Numbered from the stretch's first letter, positions 1-15,026 are shown. The stretch: 64,000 bases of DNA from Antennarius striatus (GCF_040054535.1 NC_090777.1:15911501-15975500), one strand, 5' to 3'. Notes: generated from the sequence alone by a model not told the origin. Translations and numbers: made by a program.

Positions 1-1835
<1,835 letters not shown>

Positions 1836-3975
1836 TGGAACACGAATAGTGTTAGGCCAAAAAACATACCAGACTATGAAAAACCCTGGGCCCTGAGTCT
1901 CTGAACTCCTTTCCTCTGCAGAAGCGTGTGAGCTTTTTTTTGTGGAGCCAAAACGGACAGACCCTGAACACAGAACTTCCTCTATTAACTCCCTACGTGC
2001 AGGAAGCAGAGCTGTTTTGATGGAAGGCCTTGAGGGGTTCATGAATAAACGGACTCCTAGCTCCATCCCCAGTCATACCCTCACCTCTAACATCACACAT
2101 CATCCCCATACAGATCATCTCCACTTTTCCTGGAACCCTAAGTGACCCAGACTGGACATCATCACCTGCAGTGAGAAGGGTTTTTAAAGGTTGAGATGAA
2201 AACTGGGGGAGTTTCTACTTCAGTGCAACTTATAAAGAAAGAACTGTTGACTTACTGCAAATAGAGAATATACACATCTCGATCAGCTGAACCGTATCAA
2301 ACAAATATCACTGTGCTCAGGTCTCAAACCATGTACACCAATCCTTCCTATCAGACACATGAATCAACTGCGGGATCTGCTTGTACAGAAACGTATCACC
2401 TGCTTTTTACTGGATTGCACAACCAACTTAAATCCGAAAACGTACCAACACAGACGAGCAACAGGCTCGTTCAGCCGTTGGAATAGTGCTTTGAGATTAA
2501 ATGGACATAATGATTGTGCAGTCGGGCTTTGAGGAGCACCATTACTACAGACTACATTTTCTGGGGCTGTTTTGAGATTGATCAGGCTACCAGAAGGCTG
2601 GAGACCACAAACAAGGCAGCGCTGACTTGAACTGACTTGAGTTTCTCTGATCGAGTCTGGAACTGTTGGACAGGGATGTTGACTGTCCCTCAACTTCTCC
2701 AGTTTGCCACCTGACTTTGCCTTTTTGGTAGTAGAGTAAAATCTTGAAGAGGACATATAGAATTTAAACAAAAAAGCCAACTTTTATGGAACTTAAACGG
2801 AGGGCAAAAGACAACCTTCTAGAGTACAGTATCATAAGTTAAAGAGAACTCTTCTCATGATTGACCCTGTTCTGTCTCCACAGCTGTTTTTGTCTGTAGA
2901 CTTTTGTGCCATTCTGCCCTGTGTGCTCTTCATCTTGGCTCTTTATATCTGCATTTTCTTTTTTCACCTGTTTTTCACCTCTCCATCTTTTCACAACCTC
3001 CCCATCTGCACTTTAACCTGCACTGTTTTGCTTTAAGAGAAATATATCATTGAATAAAAGATGACGACAAATGGGACAATATTTTTTTTACTCACGTAAG
3101 ACAAACAGCCTACTCGTACCTCTGCCATTCCTCCATATTTTCCTGACCTCTTGCTCCTTTGTATGTCTGTCTTTACTGCTGAGCTATTATTCTTGTACAA
3201 ACTGTAAAATGTATCATTTTGTACAATTATTGAAGAAAAATACTTTTAGAAGCTCCCTGTGCCTTGATCACGACTGTACGTGTGTAATGAGCTAAAGTGG
3301 GTGTCATACTGCGCTGTATAGCTTGGCCAATCCCTTCCTGACTCAATCACTCTTGATTCTTCCTTCTCTCTTGACTTTATCCTTCTGTCTCTCGTTGTTT
3401 TTTCTGTGGTCTCTCTTCTTGGGAATGGTGGACAGCCATTTGTAGCCTTTGTAGTTTAATTTCTCTCACCTGTCCACCCATTCTTTCCTTTTGATTTAAA
3501 TGTCTTTTTGAATCCATATACCCCCAAAAGATAAATATATGAAATGTATATGGGTTTTAAGAAAGTATTTTATTAGAATCAAATGAACCTTGACAAATTG
3601 TACACTTGCTGGTGTACATATTGCTATAACTTAAATCCTTTCAACTGAAGTTTTGTTCAGGTTTCTTTTTTGCCATCTGCAAAGGATTTTTTCAAGGGTT
3701 AAAGAGATGATAGATGCAAAACATGGCTTGTTTCTACACAAATCTTCTTTTGCTAAAAAGTCAAAAATGTAAAAAAAGATTGATTTCCAGTTTAGTCTCT
3801 GAGGGGGGAGGGGAGGTCCTCCTTCATTGCCTTGCACAGCAGAGGCGGCCTGTACAGTATTAGCATCTCTCATTTCATTGCCCTAGTCTTCATTTAATGT
3901 GTACATCAAATTATGGGTCTCTACTTTCTGAACAGAAGCTCTAAGAAATAAAGTTTTTTTTCTTTGGTGCAGATA
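1836..3975 (+). other. gnas 3' UTR with two poly(A) signals
   Basis: There is no coding exon after the TGA at 1833-1835. AATAAA signals occur at 3053-3058 and 3947-3952, the second followed by a T-rich stretch. This suggests short and long alternative 3' ends. The end of the transcript is inferred. Confidence 0.55.
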
Positions 3976-4254
3976 AGTCTGTCCTTACACCCAAACACAC
4001 TAACGGTAAACACTGTCTCATTTAAGCTGCATTTTTGCAACCTTATCCCTCATTTCCACATTAGAGGAAATGGAGTTTTCTGTTCGTTTACTGGTCGTTT
4101 CCTCTTTGCAGGCTATTGGGACGACCACGGATTGTCAAGTTCCTGGTTTTGTAGTTCAACAATGTTGAAATTTGGGTTGAAAGTCACTTTGGCATTATCC
4201 TGCATTTCACTTCTCAATTCATACCTTGAAGTAAAATTTTTTTTTTTTAATTTA

Positions 4255-4632
4255 ATTTTATATACTGGTTTGATCCCCGAAGGGAAATTAAGAAAGCACA
4301 CTCTAGCTACTGATTACAAACGCATGCATACATATTTGTGAGTACAGGCCCCTGTATCACACACACACACAAAGGGGCCTGTAGGCATGCAGGGGAGGTA
4401 GAGTGGCAGGCAGCTCCTTCTTGGTGCGCCTCAAATGAGCAATTTGTAAAGGGGACGGCACCTTGCTCAAGGGTGCCTCGGCAGTGCTCCGGAGATGAGC
4501 TGACACCTCCCACTGTTAGCTCACCTCCGGGTATTTTTGGGGGGGCGGGAGCGGGAATCGAACCGCCGATCTTAAATCATAGGACGACCCGCTCTACCGC
4601 CCGCTTTGCCACTGAGCCACTACCGCCCCCAC
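4255..4632 (-). mobile_element. tRNA-headed SINE, minus strand
   Basis: Read on the minus strand the segment begins with a tRNA-like head. An A-box-like GTGGCTCAGTGG lies at about 4609-4622, and a B-box GGTTCGATTCC is complementary to 4554-4564. The body is the common teleost SINE body (CCTTGCTCAAGGGTGCCTCG on the plus strand). The segment ends near 4255-4290 with TTTCCCTTCGGGGATCAAAC, a tail shared with fish LINEs, as expected for a SINE mobilised by a partner LINE. The tRNA-like head is not a functional tRNA gene. Confidence 0.7.
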
Positions 4633-4919
4633 CTGCCGCCTCTTCAATTAAATTGTGTTAATTGGAGAAGTTTGAAATATCAGGACACTTTTGGTTATGT
4701 TTTTGTTCTGTCATCATTACAGTCACGAAAAAGAATACTGAAGGATTATTTTTTCCCCAAAATTACAACCTGTAATTTGCGTTGATTCTGGACCAGACAT
4801 GGTCACGCAGCCTCCTCCACTCATTTTCCCATTCACATCCAGTTTTTTCCAGTTTCTAATCAAATCTTAGCTGTTCAATGAGTCTGAGTGGTGATACTGA
4901 TTGATCACTCAGGTAAAAA

Positions 4920-5998
4920 AAAAAAAGGTAGACTTCAAGCACAACTCGGATACATGCCACATACAGAAGTACTCCGATGATCCCGCGATAGTGGCATGTA
5001 TCCGGGAGGGTGATGAGGGGGGGTACAGGGCATTGGTGGCTGACTTCGTAGAATGGTGCCAACAGAAACAGCTCCAGCTCAACGTCTCCAAGACAAAGGA
5101 GATGGTGCTGGATTTCCGGCTGGCACCTCCCTCTCCACAGCCAGTGATCGAGGGCAGTGAGGTGGAGGTGGTAGAAAACTATAAGTACCTGGGACTGCAG
5201 CTAGACAGCAGACTGGACTGGTCACTCAACTCGAACTGTGTATACAAGAAGGGGCAGAGCAGGATGTACTTCCTGAGGAGGCTGGCCTCCTTCAACATCT
5301 GTCCTAAGCTCCTTCTCATGTTCGATCAGTCCGTAGTCTCCAGTGTGCTGTCATACGCCATTGTGTGTTGGGGTGGGGGGGCCAGGAAAAGAGATATGGA
5401 CCGTCTGAACAGACTCATCCGCAGAGCAGGCTCAGTGGTCGGGCTGAGCCTGGACTCTGTGGAGACGCTTCTGGAGAGCAGGACCATGTCTAAAATTAAG
5501 GCCATCATGAACAACACCAGCCACCCCCTACACACCACCTTCTCCCAGCAGAGAAGCACCTTCAGCGGTAGACTGCTGTCACACATCGCTTCCACAGGCT
5601 GAGGTCCTCCTTCGTGCCCCGTGCCATCAGGGGGTACAATGACTCTCAGGAGGAGCGGAGGGGAGGTGGCAAGGTCAGCACGGGGTTGAATGGATTTAAT
5701 TTAATTTAATTTTATACTGTTATATTTTAATTTTATACTGTTTATATTTTAATTTTATACTGTTTATATTTTAATTTAATACTGTTATATATATTTTTAA
5801 TTTTATACTGTTTATATTTTAGTTATAGTTTAGTATATAAGTCCTGTTAGTGCTGCATGTGTCTGTTAGTGTAGTGCATGTCTTGTGGTATGTCCTGTGA
5901 TGTCAGTGTTTCTTTTTCTCCTGGTGTTTATCCAGTATTATTAGTCATGTAATGCCTGAGCAGTGGATATATGCAATTTCCTCCGGGATTAATAAAGT
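4920..5998 (+). mobile_element. Rex/L2-type LINE, 5'-truncated copy
   Basis: An open frame of about 225 codons (to a stop at about 5602) resembles the C-terminal half of fish non-LTR reverse transcriptases: WCQQKQLQLNVSKTKEMV, NYKYLGLQLD, KKGQSRMYFLRRLASFN, SVVSSVLSYAIVCWG and SHPLHTTFSQQRSTFSGRL. The catalytic box is degenerate (YSDDPA in place of the usual FADDT) and the upstream RT and endonuclease are missing, so the copy is dead. The 3' end is GCAATTTCCTCCGGGATTAA followed by TAAAGTATCT. The same family recurs on the minus strand at 38386-41313. Assignment to Rex1 rather than L2 is from remembered family features. Confidence 0.85.
5694..5821 (+). repeat. AT-rich minisatellite inside the LINE 3' UTR
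   Basis: About five tandem copies of a unit of 22-24 bp, roughly TTTATATTTTAATTTTATAC plus TG, with length variation between units. The related LINE copy at 38.5 kb has about one unit at the matching place, so the array expanded in this copy. Confidence 0.75.
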
Positions 5999-6349
5999 AT
6001 CTAAAATGTTTTTAATGTTGTTAACAGATTTATCAGTAGAGCATCCACAAGTGATCAATACTTATCTACGCTCTTTAAGAGAGTAGAATAGAAATGCATA
6101 ATCTTTTTTTTTTAAATACCGTGAATAAAAATATTAACACTTCTCAGATTGTCATAGTAGAATTAAAAGCTATTTCAAAATAACATACAGCAATGTATTC
6201 TTATTCTGTATAAGTATATATAATGAGCTCTCAAGCCACTGGCGATAAAAACTTTCATACATGATTCAAATATGCTCAAAATCCCATGTTTCAATGTGAC
6301 TGCTTGGTAGATACTGTAGTTTTATGTTATGCCTTTTTAGGAAATGCTG
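5999..6349. other. AT-rich intergenic stretch
   Basis: No coding potential, recognised repeat or regulatory motif seen. Confidence 0.5.
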
Positions 6350-7034
6350 TGACGTCAGCATCTCTGAAACGTTCATCGGCACTTGTTCAATGTCTCGGTG
6401 ACTAAATATTTTATCCACGTCATGTTAGAAAGTTTTCTCCTATGTTCGATTTTTTTTTTGTCTTTGACAGTTTCCAATTGTGTACGTCAAATTGGATCCC
6501 GTTTATTTTTATAGCAGTCAAGAAAACGTCTGAAACCCCGCACCAGCGCCGCCCATCTCATGACGCCATTCCTTCCCCTTGATCCTCCAATGTTCCAATC
6601 CTACTATGATAACACCATATTCCGCGTCACTCTGCCTCTAATTGGCTCACCTTGATATGCTTACTCAAAGGCTAACCAATTATCATCCTTTAAGGCTCGA
6701 GATAACCAATCCAACACAATCACTACAAACCAGCCAATCAGAGGCAGAGTACAGTGAGACTTGCCTTCACCGTAGTGCGACTCGAACTTTGGCTTCCGGT
6801 TTCCGGTCTTGGCTGTGAGCAGAATTAGCTGTAGCACGTTAGCCTGTAGCAGCTGTCTGTGGCAGTCAGTCAGTCAGTCGGTCAGAGAGCTGCCGCTCTT
6901 CTAATCATTATCCGCTTCTCGCTTAGAAACCGTGGACGGGTTGTTGCTTCGGGAGCCAACTGCTTCACCTCCGCGGGCTGCCTACAGTCAAACCTTGTTG
7001 CCCTCGCTGTCACGACAGGAAGAAGCCCTAGGAC
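6350..7034 (+). promoter_or_regulatory. vapb promoter and 5' UTR region
   Basis: A perfect CRE palindrome TGACGTCA lies at 6350-6357. A cluster of CCAAT/ATTGG boxes spans about 6590-6740, including two carried on an 18-bp inverted repeat (6630-6647 and 6732-6749, one mismatch). The downstream part is GC-rich with a short CAGT-type tandem at about 6863-6882. No TATA box is evident, in keeping with a housekeeping promoter. The transcription start is probably between 6760 and 6870 but cannot be fixed from sequence. Confidence 0.6.
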
Positions 7035-10000
7035 ATGGCCAGAGCAGAACAAGTCCTGGTGCTAGAGCCACAACACGAACTGAAATTCAGAGGTAACGCT
7101 GAGGCACTGGGCAGGGCCGATGTTTAGGTAGCTGACCAAGAATCAGTGAACCATGGCGGCCGTATTGATATCTGCACCAGTCAACATTTGCTAATATGTG
7201 GTCGAGTGTAGCCGCCCCATTTAAATTGAAGGCAGATGGAAATTACAGGTAAAACAATGTGTGCGACGGCACCGACTAGCTAGCTAGGTCGCGCTCAGCT
7301 AATGACTCTAGCGAAGCAAACTGCTGTCTTTGCAGCGTCAGGGCAGGCCGCCATCCCGTCCGCTCACGTTAATGCACTAATTTGCTTCCAATGCTTCGTC
7401 TTTTGTTCTTTCATAGCATTTGTGACAGTTACACGGTTCATAACACTAATTGATATACCATCTTCCTGACGATGCTGTTGCTAACAATCTGTCAAAAAAA
7501 AGTGACTATTCTAGCATTTTCTACCACCAGGGTCGTCATTGCTTAATGTTTGCCTTATTAATTCTTATTTCACAATTTTGTAAGCTAGTAGGCTTTAGTC
7601 AAGAGCTTTATCTTGCGCGCTCACTGTGCGACCTGAATTCCTGAACAGCTTTTCTATTTTCAGGGTGAACGGCTCTGGAAATACAGCCTGAGCATGTGCA
7701 CTTTGGGATAAGGGATATATACTGAGATAATTGGAATTGAGTGTGATATCTCTGCTGAAATGAATCAAATGATCGTCCAAGATGATGGGATCACTCAATA
7801 ATGAGTTTGATTTTTGCAGAGTTGTGGATGCAACCCTAACCCAGCAAAATGTGTGAAGTTGGTTCGATTAGTCCCAAGATTACAGTGAGATTATGATTCA
7901 ACACGTTTCTAAAACCTATTTGTTTAAAAAAGTCAAATGTTCCATTTTGAATTCATTATATGTGACCAAATGGTCTCTTCAGTGCCTTTTGTGAAGGTGT
8001 TGTACAAGTAAAACCAACATTGTACATTAGGTTTATTGCGACATACAATTTTTATCAGCTTTTCCAATAACTAAGTCAAACATAGCTCATGACAACAGAT
8101 TTAACATTAGGAGCACATAATGCTACTACCTCTATGGTCTCCAAGATTTTCAATCTGTCAAGATATCTAAAATGTTTTAAGACCGTTTTTCCAACCTTCA
8201 TAGGCCTCATATAAATGTACAATCATGAATATTACTTTTTCAGTGCAAGAGAACTGAAGAAACATTGATAAAATAAACAGCAAGATAAAAATGTAATTAA
8301 CACAAAAAGGACCATTTGTACAGTTCTGTTACTGAAATGTGTTGTTTGGGTGTGGTATTTTGTCAAGGGCCCTACTTGAACTCCACCGCCATCTCAAAAG
8401 TACAAGAAGTCAGCTACAGTATGCTTGAGTCTATTTTGTGAACCAGTGCAACAAAATTGTGAACTGTAAGAACTGTGGATCAACATCATGTCTAAAGGAG
8501 AAAGAATGAAGAATATGATGAAGAGAACTGCAGTAAGACATGTCTGATGGTTTGCGATGTTCTTGGTCTGCTTTGCATCCTTAGCAACTGTAAACCTGTT
8601 TCATGTAGTCAAATGGATTCCAGCAACTGTCAGAAACCCTAGAAGAAGTCATCTGTCAAACTACATGTAACTTGAAACGTGGGCCTCATTGGACAATCAT
8701 CAAATACAGTGATCTTAAGACCTCAAAGTTCACCAAGGCTGCCTCTCAGAAGTAGTCCTGGATCGTCTCTGAGAGGCCATCACATTCTCTTGATTGCGTC
8801 TTAGAGAAACCTCTGGTGGCAGTCTAAGAAGGTGGTGGCCACACATAAAGGCCAAAACATGACATATTGGAAAACTTCTGTAGAAGAGAGTGTTTAAATT
8901 CCACATGAAAACTGCCAGAGGCCTGGTCTGGTTATGCAGCATGTTTGCAGGTGATCATTGCTGCAAATGGTGCTCAGCTTTGTGCAATTAAGTGTTTGAC
9001 TTAAAAACATACTCGGTTATTGAAGTAAGCCTAATTGCAATAAGATGAGCGTTGAATAAGTTTGCTTCTAACACCAAATGTCACACATTCAACAAAACAA
9101 AATTAGAGCTTTTATTCCCATCTAGTAACTTTTGTAGAGCACGTAGATTTTTGGCTTGGAGTACGTCATGAATAATAAAGTGCACACTTAACAGCTCTTT
9201 CTGCTCTTTTAATGTTTAATGTGAAGTAGTTGTGTCAGACTGTACTTTGAAAACACTGCACATATTCTTGCAGACACAAAACTTATAAGTTCAGGTCTGT
9301 GTTTGAACAGAAGGGGGGTCTCAGCTATGTGCACAAACAGATACACCCTGTTTCTCTGTGTCCTCAGGTCCATTTACAGATGTTGTCACTGCCACTCTGA
9401 AGCTCACCAACCCCACAGATAGAAATGTGTGCTTCAAAGTCAAGACAACTGCACCTCGGAGATACTGTGTGCGCCCTAACAGTGGCGTCATTGATGCTGG
9501 AACCTCCGTCGTTGTCTCTGGTTTGTAAGATGTTTATCTTATCTGTAAATATTCATGAAAACCTCAGAGATTTTCCACTTGTCAAAAAGAGCTGAGTGGT
9601 GTTGACACAGATGTATTTTAATTCGATTTTATCAGTTGCTTTTCAACAGTATGTCTAAATTAAAACCAACCCATCTGAGCAAAATAAATATTTCTGGATA
9701 TAATGATGGCAAATGAGGCTTTTATTGTGAGCTTCATCAAACAAAACCACTAAAATGAAACTGGAAATGTACACAATTTTGCTGTTATTCAATTTTTATG
9801 AGAAGAGGAGTCCATAATAAGTAATGATGAAAATCCTTGAAAGTGGGCATGTGATTAAATTGGAATACTTTATAGGGCCATAAAAGTAAAAGTCAACTGG
9901 ATTTCTCACTTTTCAAATTTTTGCAGGCAGGTCACGTTTCTCTAGAAGTGGGAGACTTAAGTCACGTGACTCAATTTGAGCCAGAAAAGTCCGACTGGTG

Positions 10001-13000
10001 CAATTTTTCAAGTCTACAGTCCTTTTTATCTGGATTGTTTTCTGTGGCTTTTTCATGTTAAAGCATCTTTGAAATAAAGTTCTATATGCTGATATATGCA
10101 ATTTCCGGGATTAATAAAGTATCTATCTATCATTCTGCACAGCTGTTTTAGTCTCATGTCCTAATGAGGAATTATTTTATCTTTATTATGCAGTTGACAG
10201 TGGGGGGGGGGTGTCACACATGGTAATTGCCCAGTGTAACTCAGACACTCTACCTGCCTTGTGTCTTCTAAATGATTTACCTGAGTCAGCTCATCAGAAT
10301 TTGACTGGGATCTGACTTACATGGCCTGAGGATGATGTGTCAGTTTTTTACGTGCTTGATTTTCTCACATTAATCTGTGAAACAAGACCCACAATCCCTG
10401 AAAGGCAGTTATAATACCTTGATATTTTTTTTTCTGCTTCAGTAAATCAGCTCAGTTTCTGCCTGACTGTGATAGAAATAAAACCAACCAAACTGGATTT
10501 TCTTCAGTAGGAACGTGACTGCTCTTAAGTATGTAACTCTATTATATTAACCCCTAAGAGACTGATAAGTGATTAATCACCGGCTAAAAAAATGTTGAAC
10601 AACTAGTGACCATTAGGAATAAGCAGGTCATGGTCTAATCGTGATTCTAACCACTGTTAATGATCTTTTGTTTGTTATGTAAAAGTGGCTGTTGGATACC
10701 TGACTCTACATTTTGTTGTTTTTGTTTACAGTTATGCTGCAGCCTTTTGAATATGATCCCAATGAAAAGAGTAAACACAAATTCATGGTGCAGTCCATGC
10801 TGGCTCCATTTGACATGACCGACATGGAAGGAGTTGTGAGTACCAGAGCATCAGATGTGGTTTGGAGTTATATATCTGTATATGTGTTTTACTGTTATAG
10901 TGCACACAGTAGTGTGTATTTATGCACACCTAGCCCAAAAATGCAAAACATATATTCATAAATATATTGAGATCATGCAGTATGTACAGTGTTCATTAAT
11001 GTACCTTGCATAAAAACGTGAGCCATATCGTACAACACAGTTAACTGAAAATTTCTTGTCATGTCCTGGGTTCACTCTGATAACTTGGACTAAATGGCAT
11101 TAGCTAGGGATAAATAGTCCGGGCAGTAGCTGCTGACAGCCAGCCTCAAACACACTTCCAAATGATCAGTCATGGTGGAAAGGTACTTGGACTTAACAGC
11201 TACTGACCATTATTTAGGTGCTTGTATTCTGCATGTCCAGCTACGTGGAAAAACGCCTTAATCTCCAGAGGTCTTGAAATCTTGGCAGGAACTTCCCTTG
11301 CCTGAGCCATCTCACATCAATGTGTAGCAACAACTCAGTGGTCGCAGTCAACCTTCTCCAGATGTTCACGGAACAGCCGTCTGTGTAGAGATCTGGCACC
11401 AATGGAACAAGGGATCTTCATTGCCACATCCATGATTATTTTCATATTGAGTATTTTAGCTCAAACGAAGGGCTAAAAATTGTAGGTAATTCGGCAGCTA
11501 ACGTTGTTGTTGCTGGCCTAGTAATGTCTGCACATGTGCGGTGACCTAAGTTCAAGAAAAAGTCAGATGTCATCTGTATGTCAGTCATGCTAGCACACAT
11601 CTTTTACTGTCATGCAATCTAACAAAACTACTGTCAAATGGTAATCACCCAGTGGGAGTTGTGATTGACCGACTAATCACGATTGACCTATTGAGCAGCC
11701 CTGGCTTACACATTGTTTTTCTTGTTGTCCAACACTGGAGACATCTGTCTGCCTAAAACATGTGATGGTTAAGAATCCCAATGCAAGCTTACATTGTATG
11801 TGTGTGTGTGTTCCCCTTGTTTCCTCATCAACAGTGGAAGGAAGCAAAGCCGGAGGAACTGATGGATTCGAAGTTGAGATGTACATTTGAGATGCCCCTA
11901 GAAAATGACAAAACCGTAAGTTCTTTAGTTACCTTTCATCTGGATTGTCATGCAAATGTAAAAATCACATCCCTTCAGATGAACAGACTTTGAAATGCTG
12001 CACATGTATTAAACAGATTTGTATAAATACAGGGTGATAATGGCCCATTTGGAAAGAATCATATCACATTCATCTACATGGAATGTTTCATCATAGTTAC
12101 CCCTTCCTCAGTATTTTTTGTCTCCATAGTCATCAGCATAACATCACACACTCATTAAATGGTTTGATTCACTTATGATTTGTTTGTACTTCCATCTCAC
12201 TCCACATCGTCTCTCCATATCACTTTACCCCGTTCTTCCTCCCTCTCTCCTCTCACCCCACTTTGTTCCTCCGCCCTCACTCTCTCCACAGCATGAGAGT
12301 GAAAGCATCAAAACTGTGTCTTCCTCTGCCTCCTCTGTTAAGAATGAGCATACCATGCTGCCCAAGTCGTCCAGCGCCTCTCTGGATGACGGAGAGGTGA
12401 AGAAGATCATGGAAGAGTGCAAGCGACTGCAAATGGAGGTGCAGAGACTACGTGAAGAAAATAAACAGATCAGGGTGAGAGGAACAAATATAACAAGACA
12501 AACTGTCTGCTCTTCCTTTCAACCTTGTATTTTGTAATCAATAGCACTAAATTTCTCTTAAAGCCCGCATTAAATTCAAGTGTGAATTAATACTGTAGGG
12601 AAGACTAACTGCAGAAAATGTATCCTTATGAGTTCTCATTACTGTCCTGCAAGCAGGGGCCCTGACCAAACCTCCCTGTGTACTCGCAAAGGCACAATAC
12701 ATTCATAGTCATAGTCAACTTTATTGTCAAATGTACCAAATATGCATGACATACAGCACAGATGAAATTAGTCCTCTCAGATCCACAGACAGTAAAAAAA
12801 CACGAAAGAACCGCTCTAGCTGGCCCTGTTCACTCACTGAACAAGCTGTTTTGACATGACCCATCCGTTCAGTTATTGTGCTCCACAATTCTGTATAAAT
12901 GTCACAAAAGTTTGATAGACGGTTGTTGTTTCTAGTAGCCGTGGGGTAGAACTGATGTCGGCATAAAAGGAGCGAGCTATTGAGGTGACAGGACAGGGCG

Positions 13001-14371
13001 GTGACATTTTGACATTGTGTTGTGCGGTGCCTGTAATTTCTGAAAGTCGTATAACAAAGCTTAGCAGATAGCAGGTAACTCAAGAAAGTCAACTGAAAAT
13101 GTCCACATATTGTGGAGAAAGTACGCAGTCCAGGAGTGCCTTACCTAACAGAGTTTGAGATCTTCCACCGTGTGAGTGGGAGATTAAATTATGTTTTGCC
13201 ATTTTTATTGTTATTTACAAAGTACTGCTCAATGTGCATGTGAAACGTCATACTAGACTCCGACACCCTGCTCATATGGCACCTGCACATATGGAACTCC
13301 AGCATGCTATTTCAAATCACACACACTGAAGCATCAGTCATTGAGTTGTTCTCTATATGCAAAGGTGGTGTAGAGGCAAATTTTGCTTGAAGTTTTGTTG
13401 CATGATGTCTTTGTAAAAAGCCCCACAGTTTGATTACTAACAAAGGTTGTGTTGTTTCAATCCTGTCGTTCTTCCCCACTAAATGCACATATGTCAAATA
13501 TGTGTGTATTTGTTTGTGTGTGTATACATATATTATCACACACACACAGTGCACCGTCGGTCTTTGCCGTCAATGCGTTCCAGGAACCACACGCGATTGA
13601 GGAATTTGCGATTGAGATCGCAATCTATTTCTTATTGTTTACGTTAATTTAAACGTTTATGACCCCCATACTGATATTAAACCACCTTCTGTCTGTCTCA
13701 CCTTTTTCCCACACACTGATACTGTTTAAAGCACTTTTGTGTGTCTGATCGCACTTCTGGATGCCATCAGCCAATAGAATGCGCGTACAGTATCACGTGT
13801 CTGCCTACCCAAAATCCGCGATGAGGTGGAGTCGTAATCGTTGATGCGCGAGGGCGTACTGTATATAAATCCAGTAAGATAATGTGTTCACTGTGTGTAT
13901 TTATGTCACATAAAGCTTGATTTTCCCACATTGCCCAGCACAAAGATAAATTATGTAGCTAACATTAGCCTTGTTATGTATTTCAGTGGCACATAAATAC
14001 CCAGGCGTAAGTGCATTGTAGGTAAGACTGCTAAAAATATCACTGAACAAACGATACAATGAAACCGGTAGGTGTAATAACCAGGAGGCGCTATAGGAGG
14101 TGCATTCACAGGTCATGGTGGGTCAGTGATGAGATACAGCAGATTAGTGTTCGTGTGCTGAGCTCTTCTGCCTGCTTCTCTGACTCCACCTTCTTTTTAA
14201 TGCCAGGATGATGACGGACTGCGGAAGAGAAAGGTCGCCTCAGTGGCTGCTTCTCACTCATCTACCATGGTGACCTCGTCCATGAGAGATGAAGGCCTGA
14301 GCACCCGAGTCCTGGCGCTCTGTGTTCTCTTCTTTGTCATTGGAGTCATCTTTGGAAAGCTGGCCCTGTAG
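7035..14371 (+). CDS. vapb: VAMP-associated protein B (ER membrane tether)
   Basis: A tail-anchored ER protein. Its MSP domain binds FFAT motifs of lipid-transfer and contact-site proteins. Coding exons are 7035-7092, 9368-9520, 10732-10835, 11835-11915, 12292-12474 and 14207-14371, with consistent phases, giving 247 residues (human VAPB 243). The start is the ATG in GACATGG, giving [19 protein letters not shown]. The MSP domain covers residues 1 to about 125 and includes [13 protein letters not shown], with the proline matching human P56, the ALS8 site. A coiled coil lies at about 162-192 ([18 protein letters not shown]) and a C-terminal membrane anchor at about 227-247 ([17 protein letters not shown]). 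It is VAPB rather than VAPA by the N-terminus, the linker and the ending GKLAL. The linker between MSP and coiled coil is Ser-rich and the most divergent part. Confidence 0.97.
7093..9367 (+). other. vapb intron 1
   Basis: No exon or gene recognised. The part from about 8340 to 8960 looks like an old degraded repeat with coding-like composition on the minus strand. I could not place it in a family. Confidence 0.4.
10091..10132 (+). mobile_element. Very short LINE 3' tail in vapb intron 2
   Basis: GATATATGCAATTTCC, then GGGATTAATAAAGTATCT and an ATCT run. This matches the last 40 or so bases of the LINE ending at 5998, so it is a retroinsertion truncated almost to the tail. Confidence 0.75.
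12700..13090 (-). mobile_element. Unclassified retroelement remnant, minus strand
   Basis: On the minus strand the segment ends in ACAATAAAGTTGACTATGAC, the kind of tail seen in fish non-LTR elements (plus-strand position about 12703-12735). The body has degraded coding-like sequence without recognisable motifs. It lies in vapb intron 5. Confidence 0.45.
13547..13861. mobile_element. Possible pogo/Tigger-type non-autonomous DNA element
   Basis: The left end CAGTGCACCGTCGG and right end (reverse complement CAGTACGCCCTCGC) are imperfect inverted repeats. The inner part has CGCGATTGAGG-like sequence typical of pogo-type elements. The right flank is TA but the left flank is CA, so the target duplication is not clean. 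It lies in vapb intron 5. Confidence 0.4.
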
Positions 14372-14930
14372 AGACACAGACAGACAGAGCACAGTGACAG
14401 ACGGACGGCGTGCTCAGGAGGACACTGTTAACGTCAGCAACAGTGATGTCTTCTGGGTTTATGTTGTTTTTCTTTTTTTTTTTTACACTTTTGGCAATAT
14501 TATGTTTGTCTGGATGGAAAATAGTTTAATGTTAAAAGAAAACAAAAGGAAGTAATCCCATGAGTGCAAGCATTGTTGTCACTTTTTTTTGTGAAATACT
14601 CACTACTTCTGATCTGTTCATTCCGTCCATCCCCCCTTCCGAAATGATCTTCCACAACTTGCAACTTGTAAAAGTGTCTTCATGCTGGTCAGATGTCTAA
14701 AGTCTTTCATTGATTCTCAATCAATTCCTTAGCTTCCTTCCTCGTTCACGTTGTCTGTAAGAAGGATGTAACGTTCCTGCTCTGATAAATCTATCTTCCA
14801 ATTATTACTGATAATCTGCTCACAGAGGTGAACAGAACTGATCAGTGAAAGGCTTTTATTAAAAAAAATTTCCATGTATTGTCTTTGTAATTGTATGCAG
14901 TTAAAAATTTGAGCCAGTAGAAGCCGTGTG

Positions 14931-14961
<31 letters not shown>

Positions 14962-15026
14962 CTTCTGCAGGAGGCCTGATTTGATTGTGTGGATGTTTTT
15001 ATGTGGAGGACACCATAAATAATAAA
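14372..15026 (+). other. vapb 3' UTR
   Basis: Non-coding after the TAG at 14369-14371. AATAAA at 15021-15026 is the likely poly(A) signal, and a GT repeat lies at about 14926-14961. There are further A-rich signals slightly downstream. Confidence 0.6.

Noticed and set aside
2364-2780. Minus-strand open frame of 138 codons in the gnas 3' UTR
   Set aside because: No recognisable domain, no promoter or splice context; likely chance.
4540-4632. tRNA gene on the minus strand
   Set aside because: The A- and B-box-like blocks belong to a SINE head that runs on into SINE body and LINE-type tail; a cloverleaf is not kept.
8340-8960. Transposase remnant in vapb intron 1
   Set aside because: The stretch looks repeat-like but I could not identify motifs or terminal repeats, so no family is claimed.
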